32,096 nucleotides of DNA from Gammaproteobacteria bacterium (GTDB taxonomy: Bacteria > Pseudomonadota > Gammaproteobacteria > Steroidobacterales > XN24), in assembly GCA_029287575.1 (NCBI GenBank), contig JARFQW010000132.1, positions 1 through 32,096 of the forward strand, given 5' to 3'. Positions 1 to 7,861 of this stretch are shown piece by piece. Numbering within the stretch: position 1 is the stretch's first letter; each line of letters starts with the position of its first letter. The position numbers and the translations under genes were made by a program. The notes under the pieces were generated by a model. It did not search any database. It had not been told where the DNA came from and saw only the letters and a list, made by a program, of their open reading frames with translations.

Positions 1-450
1 TACCTGGGCTATACGGCGTACGTGGAGGGCTGGGCGTTGTATTCAGAGCGACTGGCCTTCGAGGCGGGTATGTACGAGGGCCTGCCCCTGCGCGACTTCG
101 GCCGTCTGGCCGAGGAGATGAAGCGTGCCGTTCGCCTGGTCGTGGATACGGGCATGCACGCAAAGCGCTGGACCCGGGAGGAATGCATCGCGTACATGAC
201 CGCCAACACGCCGATGGCACCGGCGGACATCGAACGCCAGATCGAGCGCTACTTCGTGATCCCCGGGCAGGCGCTGGCCTACAAGACCGGCATGATCAAG
301 ATCCTGGAACTGCGCGCGCGGGCCGCCGACGCGCTGGGCGATGACTTCGATATCCGCGAGTTCCACGACCTTGTGCTGAAGAACGGTGCGATGCCGATGG
401 GCATTCTCGAAACGGTCATCGACGAGCACATCGAGTCCAGAGGAGGCTGA
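1..450 (+). CDS. DUF885 family protein, C-terminal part (5' end outside window)
   Basis: The frame is open from the first base to the stop at 448-450 and encodes the last 149 residues of a larger protein. The stretch EGWALYSERL near the start is the hallmark motif of DUF885 proteins. In this family it follows an HExxH-like motif, so its glutamate is a likely third zinc ligand of a gluzincin-type metallopeptidase fold; the HExxH part would lie upstream of the window. Family members are usually about 550-620 residues and often carry a signal peptide or lipobox. The rest is mainly helical, with the family-typical PGQALAYKTG segment and a closing GAMPMGILE segment. No substrate can be assigned. 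A GTG at 22 is an internal codon, not a start, because the conserved motif begins immediately there and the frame continues upstream. Confidence 0.85.
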   Translation, partial: YLGYTAYVEGWALYSERLAFEAGMYEGLPLRDFGRLAEEMKRAVRLVVDTGMHAKRWTREECIAYMTANTPMAPADIERQIERYFVIPGQALAYKTGMIKILELRARAADALGDDFDIREFHDLVLKNGAMPMGILETVIDEHIESRGG

Positions 451-570
451 AGGCACGGCCTGGCCGGACGCCAGTGGGGATTGCGCTGTCATGCGTGGCT
501 GCCAGGTGAACACCCATGCCGGCTTCCGGGGCATCGGCGTGGTCCCGCTCGAACGCAAAGCCGGCCGGCG

Positions 571-1830
571 CTACTCTGACTCGGCGTCCTCGTCCGGACT
601 CTCTTCGGGGGTAATGGAGATCACTTCGGCCCGGCGGTCCCCCGCGCGAAGCACTTCGAGACGGTAGCCACGCCAAGACACGGTGTCCCCCTCCCGCGGT
701 ATGTGTTCCAGCTTGTCTGTCATCAGCCCGCCCAGCGTCACGGCGTCTTCTTCGTGGGACCAGCTCAAGCCGAGTTCGGCGCAGACCTTGCGCACGTCGA
801 TCGTCGCGCGTGCCTGAAATCCGTCCGCGGTTTCCGTCCAGAGGGAGCCGGGCATCCGGTCCGTCTCGTCATAGATTTCGCCGACGATCTCTTCCAGCAG
901 GTCCTCGTGGGTCACGATGCCGAGAAATGTGCCGTACTCGTTCATGACCAGGCTCATGTGGCTCCGCGCACCGTGCAGAGCATGGAGCAGGGACTGTACC
1001 GATCTGGAGGGCGGTACGATCAGCGGCTCGCGGACCAGCTTGTCCCAGGGAACGCTGCTCCCGGCTTCCTCCTCGAGCGCCAGCAGCAGCTCCTTGGCCA
1101 GCACGATCCCCGTGGCCTGGTCCGGGTCTCCCTCCGGGGAGAAGGGAAAGCGGCTGTATCGGGTCCGGCGCAGAATTCCGATCACTTCGTCCCGAGTCAT
1201 CTGTCCACTGAGGAAGGTGACCTCCGGCCGCGGGACCATGACGTCCCTGGCACGCAGCTGCTTGAGCCGCGCGGCGCCGATGATCATGTTTGCCGTCCGG
1301 TGGCCGACGCTGCCCTCGCTCTGTCCGAGGGCGGCGAGAAGCCGGATTTCTTCAATGGACGTGACTTTCTGGTCATGGTTCCCGCGCAAGGACCGGGAAA
1401 TCCAGCTGCTCACGGCAACGAAGGGGCCGAGCAGAACGGTGATGATCTTTATGCCGTAAGCCACCGGTACGGCCAGGCGGTCGGAGAAACTCACACCCAG
1501 GGTCTTGGGCACGATCTCGGTAAACAGCAGGACGGCGATCGTGAAGACGATCGTGAAGATCCACAGGGTCTCGGGGGCAAAAACGTTCTCGTACGTTGCC
1601 CCCGCAACCGAGGCGCCGACCGTGTGGGCCACCGTGTTGACAATCAGGATAGCCGCGATGGGCGCATCCATGTTGCTCTTGAATTCCCGTAACAGACTCC
1701 CTGCGCGCCGGCCGTCTTCGACAAGCTGCTCAACCCGTGCGTGACGGACGGTCAAAAGAACCGATTCGAATATCGAGCAGAGAAAGGAAAACACAAGCGC
1801 GCTGGCAACAGCGGTGACAAATACGACCAT
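571..1830 (-). CDS. CorC/HlyC-type membrane protein (DUF21-CBS-CBS-CorC_HlyC)
   Basis: This 419-residue protein has the full architecture of the CNNM/CorC family. An N-terminal DUF21 membrane domain (about residues 1-150, several hydrophobic helices, family motif TEIVPKTLG at 104-112) is followed by two CBS domains (about 195-250 and 262-320; MNEYGTFLGIVTHEDLLEEI is typical). A C-terminal CorC_HlyC domain covers about 335-408. Members sit in the inner membrane and are linked to Mg2+ (sometimes Co2+) homeostasis; CBS domains usually sense adenine nucleotides. The old name 'hemolysin' is not supported by function. The ATG at 1830 is preceded by AAGGGA with 6-base spacing, which supports the start. 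The acidic tail (residues 409-419) is variable. It is transcribed alone, convergent with the DUF885 gene across a 120-bp gap. Confidence 0.93.
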   Translation of the reverse strand: MVVFVTAVASALVFSFLCSIFESVLLTVRHARVEQLVEDGRRAGSLLREFKSNMDAPIAAILIVNTVAHTVGASVAGATYENVFAPETLWIFTIVFTIAVLLFTEIVPKTLGVSFSDRLAVPVAYGIKIITVLLGPFVAVSSWISRSLRGNHDQKVTSIEEIRLLAALGQSEGSVGHRTANMIIGAARLKQLRARDVMVPRPEVTFLSGQMTRDEVIGILRRTRYSRFPFSPEGDPDQATGIVLAKELLLALEEEAGSSVPWDKLVREPLIVPPSRSVQSLLHALHGARSHMSLVMNEYGTFLGIVTHEDLLEEIVGEIYDETDRMPGSLWTETADGFQARATIDVRKVCAELGLSWSHEEDAVTLGGLMTDKLEHIPREGDTVSWRGYRLEVLRAGDRRAEVISITPEESPDEDAESE

Positions 1831-2050
1831 GATCGGTCCCTTGTGGCGGTTGGGAAACCATGCAGCGCTCTAGATTAGGCGACGGCCACGCACCGCACCA
1901 GTCCGGACCGTCGGCGGAGAGTACCGGCGATCCGAGGTCACTGGAAGGCCCGGCCCGGGGCGATTTCCGCCCATTGTCCCGTTACGAAGGAGGACGATGG
2001 CGGGTTGATCATCCGCGGATCGGCACGGCCCGGGAGCATCGCGGCGAGCG

Positions 2051-2464
2051 TTACAGATCCGGGGCGCGCTCGAAGCGGGGAAGGGAATCGCCGATATTTG
2101 TCCAGGGCTGTTTCGCGCTCGTGTAGATGTGCATTTCGGGCCGGACCCAGCCGGCCTCATCGAGGCTGCCCGCCTTCAGAAACACGTAGCCCGGATCCGC
2201 TGCACACTCCAGGTACAGGCCCGATCCGCAGCGGGCACAGTTCCACCGGGTGACCGGCTTTCCGGAGTCGCCCTGCACGACGTAGGATTCGAGGGGGCCG
2301 TCGATAGCCAGCCCCTCGTCGGCGATCATCAGCTCGACGGAAAAAGGACTACCCGTCGTCTTTTGACAATCCTTGCAGTGACAGTAAAAGGTGAGCTCAG
2401 GCTCGCGGGTGCAGGTGTATCGCACGGCCCCGCAGTGACATCCGCCTTCGTATTCTCTCGACAT
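2051..2464 (-). CDS. GFA/CENP-V fold zinc-binding protein
   Basis: This 137-residue protein has the cysteine pattern of the GFA family, named after glutathione-dependent formaldehyde-activating enzyme: GCHCGAV (C9, C11), CHCKDC (C28, C30, C33) and CARCGS (C76, C79). These residues bind one or two zinc ions in the beta-rich fold. Most family members have no proven activity, so glutathione adduct chemistry is only a family-level possibility. The frame is open 46 codons further upstream. I chose the ATG at 2464 because AAGGAG sits 8 bases before it and the GFA domain begins a few residues later. A second, clearly different GFA protein lies at 21937-22347. Confidence 0.9.
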   Translation of the reverse strand: MSREYEGGCHCGAVRYTCTREPELTFYCHCKDCQKTTGSPFSVELMIADEGLAIDGPLESYVVQGDSGKPVTRWNCARCGSGLYLECAADPGYVFLKAGSLDEAGWVRPEMHIYTSAKQPWTNIGDSLPRFERAPDL

Positions 2465-2472
2465 CCCGGAAT

Positions 2473-2478
2473 CTCCTT
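2473..2478 (-). promoter_or_regulatory. Ribosome binding site that fixes the GFA protein start
   Basis: The minus strand reads AAGGAG, followed by 8 bases and the ATG at 2464. This consensus site is the reason for rejecting the longer open frame that reaches 2602. Confidence 0.7.
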
Positions 2479-2722
2479 GCGAGCCACCGCCGTCCCCCCG
2501 CCGTGGAGGATTGCCACCACGGCCGCGTTTCCTGCCCGGCAGGCCCTGAATCGGGCAGTTTGCGAGTTGTTCCAGACCATACGGTGTTGCGGACTGTCTC
2601 ACAACGACCGGATGGCGCCGGGGTCCGCACCGTGCTCCTGTTTCACGGATATACGCAGTGGCCCTGCGCCGGATGCCGTCATGCCGGACAGGGCGAGCAC
2701 GCCCGGACAGCTTTGCGGGTCT

Positions 2723-3275
2723 TTAGTGTCCGGCTGCCGGCGTCGAAGACCAGACCGGAAACAGATCCTGTTCGGGCCACTGGTCGATGTCCTTGACCGC
2801 CCCGAGCAGGCTGCTCCGGAGGTCGCTGAAAAAGCGGCCGTCCCGGGAGGTGTCCGTTACGAGCGCAACGATAAACCCGGTGGGCAGTCTGGCGAGTAGG
2901 CTGGATGTTCCCTGCATGCCGCCCGTGTAGCTCCACTCCACCGTGACACCGGCCGCATTGGTGCCGAGAAACTAGGCAACCCCGAGAGGTACCGCGCCGC
3001 GCGGCGTGCCACACGGGTCATTGTCCGGACACTTTTTTCCGAGTGGATATCCGGATAACGAGGATCCCCATCGGTGGCGGCGGCCAGCCGCGCCATGTCG
3101 ACGACGGAGATGACCCAGGCAGAGCTCGCGCCGAACCGGACGAGGTTCAGTCCCCCGTAGGCCGGCTTGTCCGCCACACCCGTGCCGTCAAGGACCGATG
3201 TCCGGAGGGGATCAGGGTATGTGTCGAAGCCGAAATAAGCGGCCGGAGATCCGGGGCGCAAGCGACGCAGCCGTA
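2723..3275 (-). pseudogene. Decayed C-terminal half of a beta-lactamase-family serine hydrolase
   Basis: Two different minus-strand frames each match one part of the same family. The first (about 3275 to 3010) contains PAYGGLNLVRFGASSAWVIS and then VDMARLA, the typical middle segment of class C beta-lactamase-like hydrolases. The second (about 3015 to 2723) contains VEWSYTGGMQGTSSLLARLP and then TGFIVALVTD, the C-terminal segment that holds the KTG-like HxG position. Joining them requires a frameshift at about 3000-3025. The second frame also has an in-frame TAG at 2972-2974 (context GVA-stop-FLGT), probably a former TGG codon. The N-terminal half with the catalytic SxxK is absent: the remnant begins immediately after the stop of the gene at 3276-4505. 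It is a 5'-truncated, frameshifted relic and should not be catalytic. Assembly error could explain one lesion but not all three. Confidence 0.78.
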
Positions 3276-4505
3276 TCAGGCATCGTCCGGCGGACCCTGT
3301 TCCCAGGGCGGCGTCGTGAAAGCCCGGGCCTCCTCAGGGCTTCCCGATTCCATGAACGTGTGCATGGAGTCATTGGTGAAGTAGCGCCAGAACCCGGGTT
3401 CATAGGCGGATTCATGGATGACGAAGTCGCCGGCTGCCTGGCGTTCTTCCAGGAACTGTCTGTACGCGTCCAGCGGCTCGGGTCCCAGCTGCTGAAAAAT
3501 GATCCGGCCCCCATACTGCTCATAGAGCGCCTTGTTCAGCTTCCACTGCTCGATGATGGACTTTGCCATCTGCTGGCGCATGGCGCTGATTTGCGCCGTT
3601 TCCTCGGCGGAAAGCGCTGAAGGCCCGTCGAGGCTGGCCTGCAACTCGGATAGCCGGGCCCGTTCAGCGATGCGGGCGGAACGCTCGGTCTCGTCAAGGC
3701 TCTCCCGCGCCAGTTCCTGATCGAGGTCGGCGATCCGCTGTGCCCTGGCCGCCTGGTCCTCGGCCTTCATGCGATCGAAATTGTCCTCGAAGGCCTCGAT
3801 CTCCGCCGGCGTTGCCTCGATGTCATGCTCGGCCTGGTAGTGTGCAAACAGTCGCTGGAGGATGGCCTCTTGCATCTGGCTCGCATCGTCGGCCTCGATA
3901 TCCTCTCCCAGTACCGTTGCCGCCGGGTCCGCCTCGGGCATGGGCTCGAATTCGATAATGGCACCATCGGCCATCGTGGCCAGGAACAGGTGTCCTTCCT
4001 TCAGGACATAGCTTCGAACCCACTGAAACTGGGCCACGTATCGTTCGTCCAGTGAACCCGGTGGACACAGGGCCTTGGTGGTGGCCATCGGACCGAAGCG
4101 CAGCTGGCCGGGCGACGCGGATTCCCAGGAGCCGGCTCCGCGGTTGCAGTCCGAGCGCACGCGCGCGCTGCCGTCGGCGTCGAGCGACAGGGTATACGCC
4201 GAGGCATCGTCCGGCGCATATCGGCTGTCGTCCATCGACTGAATCTCCACCAACCGCCAGGAGGTGCCCGCCAGTTCGGGCAGGGCAGGGGTTTCGCCCG
4301 CCGGATCCGCCGCTGGCGGAGACACCGGGCGTTCTTCGGCGGTGCGCATCTCCCCGGATGCCGGAGCTGGCGGCTCGCTCGGGGAGCAGGCGGACAGGAC
4401 ACCGAAGAGCACGGCGACCGCGACGGTCCGAACGCCGGCCAGGGGCAGCCAGTCCGCCAGGTTCGCTTCATGTCGGCAATGCTTGCGGTCCCTGACCATC
4501 TTCAT
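3276..4505 (-). CDS. META-domain lipoprotein with an extra helical C-terminal region
   Basis: This protein has 409 residues. A hydrophobic stretch (about 24-38) ends in LSAC with Cys40, a lipobox, so an outer-membrane or periplasmic lipoprotein is likely. Residues about 77-190 form a META (DUF306/HslJ-like) domain: LAGTSWRLVEI, a central SDCNRGAG segment and an ATTKALCPPG segment match the family pattern. Residues 190-409 are not META. They contain a charged, probably coiled-coil helical part (about 205-330) and an aromatic-rich end (ESAYEPGFWRYFTNDSMHTF) that I do not recognise. META proteins are associated with stress and envelope functions, but no activity is established. The start is uncertain: ATG codons at 4505 and 4499 have no strong ribosome site, and about 23 charged residues precede the hydrophobic segment, which is long for a lipoprotein signal. 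Confidence 0.82.
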   Translation of the reverse strand: MKMVRDRKHCRHEANLADWLPLAGVRTVAVAVLFGVLSACSPSEPPAPASGEMRTAEERPVSPPAADPAGETPALPELAGTSWRLVEIQSMDDSRYAPDDASAYTLSLDADGSARVRSDCNRGAGSWESASPGQLRFGPMATTKALCPPGSLDERYVAQFQWVRSYVLKEGHLFLATMADGAIIEFEPMPEADPAATVLGEDIEADDASQMQEAILQRLFAHYQAEHDIEATPAEIEAFEDNFDRMKAEDQAARAQRIADLDQELARESLDETERSARIAERARLSELQASLDGPSALSAEETAQISAMRQQMAKSIIEQWKLNKALYEQYGGRIIFQQLGPEPLDAYRQFLEERQAAGDFVIHESAYEPGFWRYFTNDSMHTFMESGSPEEARAFTTPPWEQGPPDDA

Positions 4506-4578
4506 CCCGACCGGGCCCCGCCCACAGTCAGCGGGCCGCCCTGCACGGGCTGCCCGCCATGTCCATGCCGAATCCTGT

Positions 4579-4890
4579 TCAGCTGAAGAATTTCTTGATG
4601 CGGTCGCCGAGATCGGCCCAGCCGCGCTCCATGTCGTTGCTCAGGGCGTGCCAGGTTTCCTTGGCGCTGTTCCATTTCTCCTCGAACTCTTCGTCGGTTG
4701 CATCCGATAGCTCGCGCATCTTCGATCGGGCCTTGTTCAGCAGCTCTTCTGACTTGGCGACGGCATCCGACATGTCCTTGCCGGCATCGTCACCCGCATC
4801 TTTCATCTTTTCCTTGAGCTTGGCGACCGTCACTTCGCCTTGGGCAATTTTTGCCTCGATTTCCTTCTGGACAGTTTCCCGGTTGGCCAT
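4579..4890 (-). CDS. Small charged all-helical protein
   Basis: This 103-residue protein is rich in Lys, Glu, Asp and Ala with a regular heptad-like pattern. It has no signal peptide, no Cys, and a C-terminal amphipathic helix ending in IKKFFS. The sequence suggests one or two long amphipathic helices or a coiled coil, similar in style to phasin- or apolipoprotein-like small proteins; I cannot assign a function. The ATG at 4890 is chosen because a purine-rich GAGAGGT site lies shortly upstream and the sequence before it (open to 4965) looks non-coding. It lies between a lipoprotein gene and a secreted protein gene on the same strand, with gaps of 73 and 136 bases, so an operon is possible but not shown. 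Confidence 0.75.
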   Translation of the reverse strand: MANRETVQKEIEAKIAQGEVTVAKLKEKMKDAGDDAGKDMSDAVAKSEELLNKARSKMRELSDATDEEFEEKWNSAKETWHALSNDMERGWADLGDRIKKFFS

Positions 4891-5026
4891 GGTGGCACCT
4901 CTCTTGTGATTGACCCATTGGAACCGTGCCGTGCCCGCGCCGTCGGAGAGGCGGGCACAGGACACAGTGATTTCGGCCCGTGATCTCCTGCCGGGCTATG
5001 CAGGCTTCCGACCGTAAGGATAGCTC

Positions 5027-5863
5027 CTAGCGGCAGGCCGGGTGGGTGCGGATGTCGTTCATGGCCACGACGCTGTTGTTGGCGTAGGTGCCCTGCACGC
5101 ACTGGCCCGTGGAGCGGTTGTACCAGATCCGGTAGCGGGTGTTGGCTTCCTTGAAGTCGTCCACGTCCCTGAATCCCAGGTCGCGCATCTTGTCGTTGGC
5201 CGGTTCCCGCCGCGACCCGGCGAGGCTGGTGAATTCGTAGTCATGGACCTTGCGGTAGCCGCGGTCGTGGTGACCCGAGTGATGCCGGTAGGAGCTGTTG
5301 TGGTCCCGCTGCTCGACGCCAGAACGATAACCGTCGCTGTAGGACTCGGAGTTGTTGTAGTTCCCGTAGCTGTGATTGTAGAGGCCGTCCTTGTGGCCGC
5401 GCTCGAACTCCCGCTCCTTGTAGCTGTCGTTGCTGTGGCGGTTGTCGTCGTGGTGGTGAGACTTGTGGGATGCCGCAACCGCACCGATCAGGGCTACTGC
5501 ACCGACGGCCAGCGCGGCGGCGGCTGCGTCATTGCCGTCGTCATCCTTGTGGTGATCGTTGCCGTGCTGATTGCAGTCGATTGACGGCGCGGAGGTGATG
5601 GAGTCATAGCGCCCATTCACCGTGGCGACGCTCAGGCATTCTTTCCTGGACGGGTTCCACCACTGGCCGTAGGCGCGGTCGCCGTACTTTTTCGTGTCGA
5701 TGTGAACATAGCCTCGTGCCGGGAGGGCAGATTCGCCGCTGCTGGCCCGGGCACCCACCAGATCGCGCACGTCCCCCGGCGTCGAAGCGCCCGCGGCCAT
5801 TGATACACTCGCGACGACCACTGCGGCCGCGCACCTGAAGGGCAACATCGTTGTCAGTCTCAT
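5027..5863 (-). CDS. Secreted His/Asp/Asn-rich protein with a duplicated Cys-pair domain
   Basis: This protein has 278 residues. A signal peptide (about 1-26, ending AAGAS) points to export. Two related domains flank a low-complexity centre. Domain 1 (about 34-97) has DLVGAR, then QWWNPSRKEC, ending in a Cys at 97. Domain 2 (about 213-277) has SLAGSR, then IWYNRSTGQC, ending in Cys277. Each has two cysteines about 20-22 residues apart, probably a disulfide pair in the periplasm. The centre holds an Ala/Gly-rich hydrophobic stretch (113-132), which may be a membrane-inserting or glycine-zipper-like segment, flanked by His/Asp runs. It is followed by a Tyr/Ser/Asn/His-rich region (about 135-210) that could bind metal. 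I do not recognise a named family. The ATG at 5863 begins a good signal peptide. Confidence 0.78.
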   Translation of the reverse strand: MRLTTMLPFRCAAAVVVASVSMAAGASTPGDVRDLVGARASSGESALPARGYVHIDTKKYGDRAYGQWWNPSRKECLSVATVNGRYDSITSAPSIDCNQHGNDHHKDDDGNDAAAAALAVGAVALIGAVAASHKSHHHDDNRHSNDSYKEREFERGHKDGLYNHSYGNYNNSESYSDGYRSGVEQRDHNSSYRHHSGHHDRGYRKVHDYEFTSLAGSRREPANDKMRDLGFRDVDDFKEANTRYRIWYNRSTGQCVQGTYANNSVVAMNDIRTHPACR

Positions 5864-6166
5864 GATCGGGTGCGTCCTCTGGAAATGCGTTCCGGGTCTT
5901 TTCGATGGCGCGCCGAATGTCTAGACGCTTCGGCGAGCCCTGTCAAATATGTCCTCTCCGGACACCCTGCCGGCATAGGCGATTTTCACTCGGGCTGTGA
6001 GCAAACCCCGGCCGGGTAACGATACCGTCTGGGCGACAGGAGGCGGGTCCTTGCCAATTCTGTTCTTCTGTATACTCAATAACCACGTTCCGTCCGGACA
6101 CCCACGCGCAACGCTGACGTTGACGATCGGGTCTCATCTAGTCAGCAAGTGAGGGAGAAATCCAAA
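5864..6166. other. Divergent intergenic region
   Basis: This 303-bp gap separates the minus-strand secreted protein gene from the plus-strand small membrane protein gene, so promoters for both should lie here. I see one TATACT -10-like hexamer at 6071-6076 on the plus strand. I also see an 11-base direct repeat, TCCGGACACCC, at 5957-5967 and 6093-6103. There is no tRNA, no convincing hairpin terminator and no further coding sequence. Confidence 0.6.
6071..6076 (+). promoter_or_regulatory. Possible -10 element for the small membrane protein gene
   Basis: TATACT matches five of six positions of the sigma-70 -10 consensus in a locally AT-rich stretch about 90 bases before the ATG at 6167. The best -35-like hexamer, TTGCCA at 6051-6056, is only 14 bases away, which is short, so this is a weak call. 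Confidence 0.3.
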
Positions 6167-6478
6167 ATGAAGTCATTTTTGCTGGTTCTGCTGGGTTTTG
6201 TGCTTGGCGGTATTGTCACCTTCATCCTGGCGTCGGGCGTGATGACCGGCATTGGTGCCGGCGTGGGAATTGCCACCGGGCTGCAGGCCGGTGCGTGTCT
6301 TACCGCGGAGGCGGCGAAGGAGCAGGGCTACATCGACTCCGAGCAGGTAGCGGATCTGCTGCGGGCCGCGGGCCGGCAGATGGCGTCCGCGGATGCGCCC
6401 CCGGACTCCGGCCCGCCCATTGGCGACGCTGAGTGTGCCGAGGTCGTGGCAAAGCTGAAGGCCGCATCGGCCCAGTAG
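6167..6478 (+). CDS. Small membrane-anchored protein
   Basis: This 103-residue protein starts at the ATG at 6167, because GAGGGAGA lies 8 bases upstream; a GTG at 6149 in the same frame lies before that site and is less likely. Residues 4-24 form a hydrophobic helix, followed by a Gly-rich stretch (about 25-43). This gives either a membrane anchor with a periplasmic tail or an uncleaved signal. The remainder (about 45-103) is soluble and contains two cysteines (C44, C90) that could form a periplasmic disulfide. I do not recognise the family. It stands alone, convergent with the sugar dehydrogenase gene. Confidence 0.7.
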   Translation: MKSFLLVLLGFVLGGIVTFILASGVMTGIGAGVGIATGLQAGACLTAEAAKEQGYIDSEQVADLLRAAGRQMASADAPPDSGPPIGDAECAEVVAKLKAASAQ

Positions 6479-6545
6479 CGGCGGACCGCAGCTGCGGGAC
6501 GAGGCTGGCCGGACGCGTTCTCGCCGATGTGTTGCGGGGCGTACG

Positions 6546-7658
6546 TCAGCCGCGGGGACGCAACTCCAGCAGCCGGCCTTTGTCTCCATCCTCCAGTAGC
6601 CAGATGGCCCCGTCGGGTCCCTGCCGCACGGCGCGGATCCGCCGGCCCATGTCGAAGCGCTCAGCCTCCACGGCCGTATCGCCGTCGATCTCTATTCTTA
6701 TCAAGGACTTCGAGGAAAGGCCGGCGGCGAATCCGTCACCATGCCAGTCGGAGAACAGGGAGCCGGTGTAGAACATGAAGTCGCCGGGCGAGATGACCGG
6801 GGTCCACCAGAGTTGCGGGGCCTCGAACTCCGGACGGGTGTCGTGGTCCGGGATATCGCGGCCGTCGTAATGGTCGCCGTTGGACACGATCGGGTACCCG
6901 TAGTTCTTCCCTGGCAGAACCCGGTTCAGTTCGTCGCCACCGGCCGGGCCCATTTCGGTATTCCAGAGCCGGCCTTCGGTATCGAAATCGAACCCCAGGG
7001 GATTGCGGTGGCCCAGTGACCAGATTTCCGCGGTAACTCCGCCGCGATCGGAGAAGGGATTGTCATCCGGCACCGAGCCGTCGTCGCGCAGGCGGATGAT
7101 CTTTCCCAGATTGCTGTCCATATCCTGAGCCGGATCGAATTTCTGGCGGTCGCCCGAGGTGATATACAGATAGCCATCGGTTGAGAACCTCAGGCGGTGG
7201 CCATAGTGGCCCTTTCCCGTGACTTTCGGAGTCTGTCGCCAGATGACCTGCGGGTCGGCGATGGCGCCGCCGCTGTCCGCCAGATTCAGTCGTCCGCGGG
7301 CCACCGCCGCGCCGCGTGTGTTCCCGTCACCGGCCTCCGCATAGCTGACGAAAATCAGCCTGTTGCTCGAAAACTCGGGGTGCAGGGCGATATCGCCCAA
7401 TCCCCCCTGGCCGCCATAGTCGACATCTGGCACGCCGCTGATCGGCGCCGAAGAACCGTCGGCCGGATCGACGAGCAGAATCCGGCCGGGTTTCTCGGTC
7501 ACCAGCAGTCTGCCGTCCGGCAGGAAGGCCATGGCCCACGGCTCTTCGAAGCTGCCGCGAGACTCGGTGGTGAAGGGCCGGTCCGCATCCGAGGACGCGC
7601 ATGCGGAAGTCGCCAGCGCGGCCAGCGCCAGAACAGCCATTCGTAGCGTTTTTCCCAT
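6546..7658 (-). CDS. PQQ-dependent aldose sugar dehydrogenase-type lipoprotein (GSDH fold)
   Basis: This 370-residue protein belongs to the glucose/sorbosone dehydrogenase family, six-bladed beta-propellers that oxidise sugars in the periplasm using pyrroloquinoline quinone and Ca2+ (E. coli YliI/Asd is a known member). The family signatures are present: [20 protein letters not shown] (about 39-58), [32 protein letters not shown] (212-222) and [13 protein letters not shown] (233-245). H151 is in the position of the catalytic His of soluble glucose dehydrogenase (H144), judged by the HxxxRL spacing. A signal peptide ending ATSAC with Cys20 indicates a lipoprotein. The ATG at 7658 is chosen over that at 7673 because AAGGGGG lies just before it. 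No pqq biosynthesis genes are in the window, so the cofactor must be made elsewhere or taken up. Confidence 0.92.
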   Translation of the reverse strand: MGKTLRMAVLALAALATSACASSDADRPFTTESRGSFEEPWAMAFLPDGRLLVTEKPGRILLVDPADGSSAPISGVPDVDYGGQGGLGDIALHPEFSSNRLIFVSYAEAGDGNTRGAAVARGRLNLADSGGAIADPQVIWRQTPKVTGKGHYGHRLRFSTDGYLYITSGDRQKFDPAQDMDSNLGKIIRLRDDGSVPDDNPFSDRGGVTAEIWSLGHRNPLGFDFDTEGRLWNTEMGPAGGDELNRVLPGKNYGYPIVSNGDHYDGRDIPDHDTRPEFEAPQLWWTPVISPGDFMFYTGSLFSDWHGDGFAAGLSSKSLIRIEIDGDTAVEAERFDMGRRIRAVRQGPDGAIWLLEDGDKGRLLELRPRG

Positions 7659-7663
7659 TACAA

Positions 7664-7670
7664 CCCCCTT
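7664..7670 (-). promoter_or_regulatory. Ribosome binding site that fixes the sugar dehydrogenase start
   Basis: The minus strand reads AAGGGGG followed by 5 bases and the ATG at 7658. It lies inside the first codons of the longer alternative reading from 7673, so the shorter start is preferred. Confidence 0.6.
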
Positions 7671-7861
7671 CATGCAGCGGGACCGCCACTGTGTGGCAAC
7701 GCAGTCTACAGGAGCCTTCGTCGGGCATCCCGAAACGGTTGATCAAATGCGAACAGGCGCCGGCCGGCGGTTCAGGAGCGGCCATCGAACTCTACGCAAG
7801 CAGCAACAGTTTTCGGCTGAGTTAGACTGTCCGGACTGCCCGCCGGATACAGAACGGATTC

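Noticed and set aside
703-1692. 329-residue plus-strand open frame opposite the CorC-like gene
   Set aside because: There are no domain motifs, and the minus-strand gene is complete with a ribosome site.
5059-5484. Thr-rich low-complexity minus-strand frame
   Set aside because: It is an alternative frame of the His/Asp/Asn-rich centre of the secreted protein. The Thr runs come from reading its CAC/GAC-type codons out of frame.
5957-6103. Direct repeat TCCGGACACCC as an uptake or regulatory signal
   Set aside because: There are only two copies in one gap, and TCCGGA-type words occur often in this GC-rich window, including inside genes.
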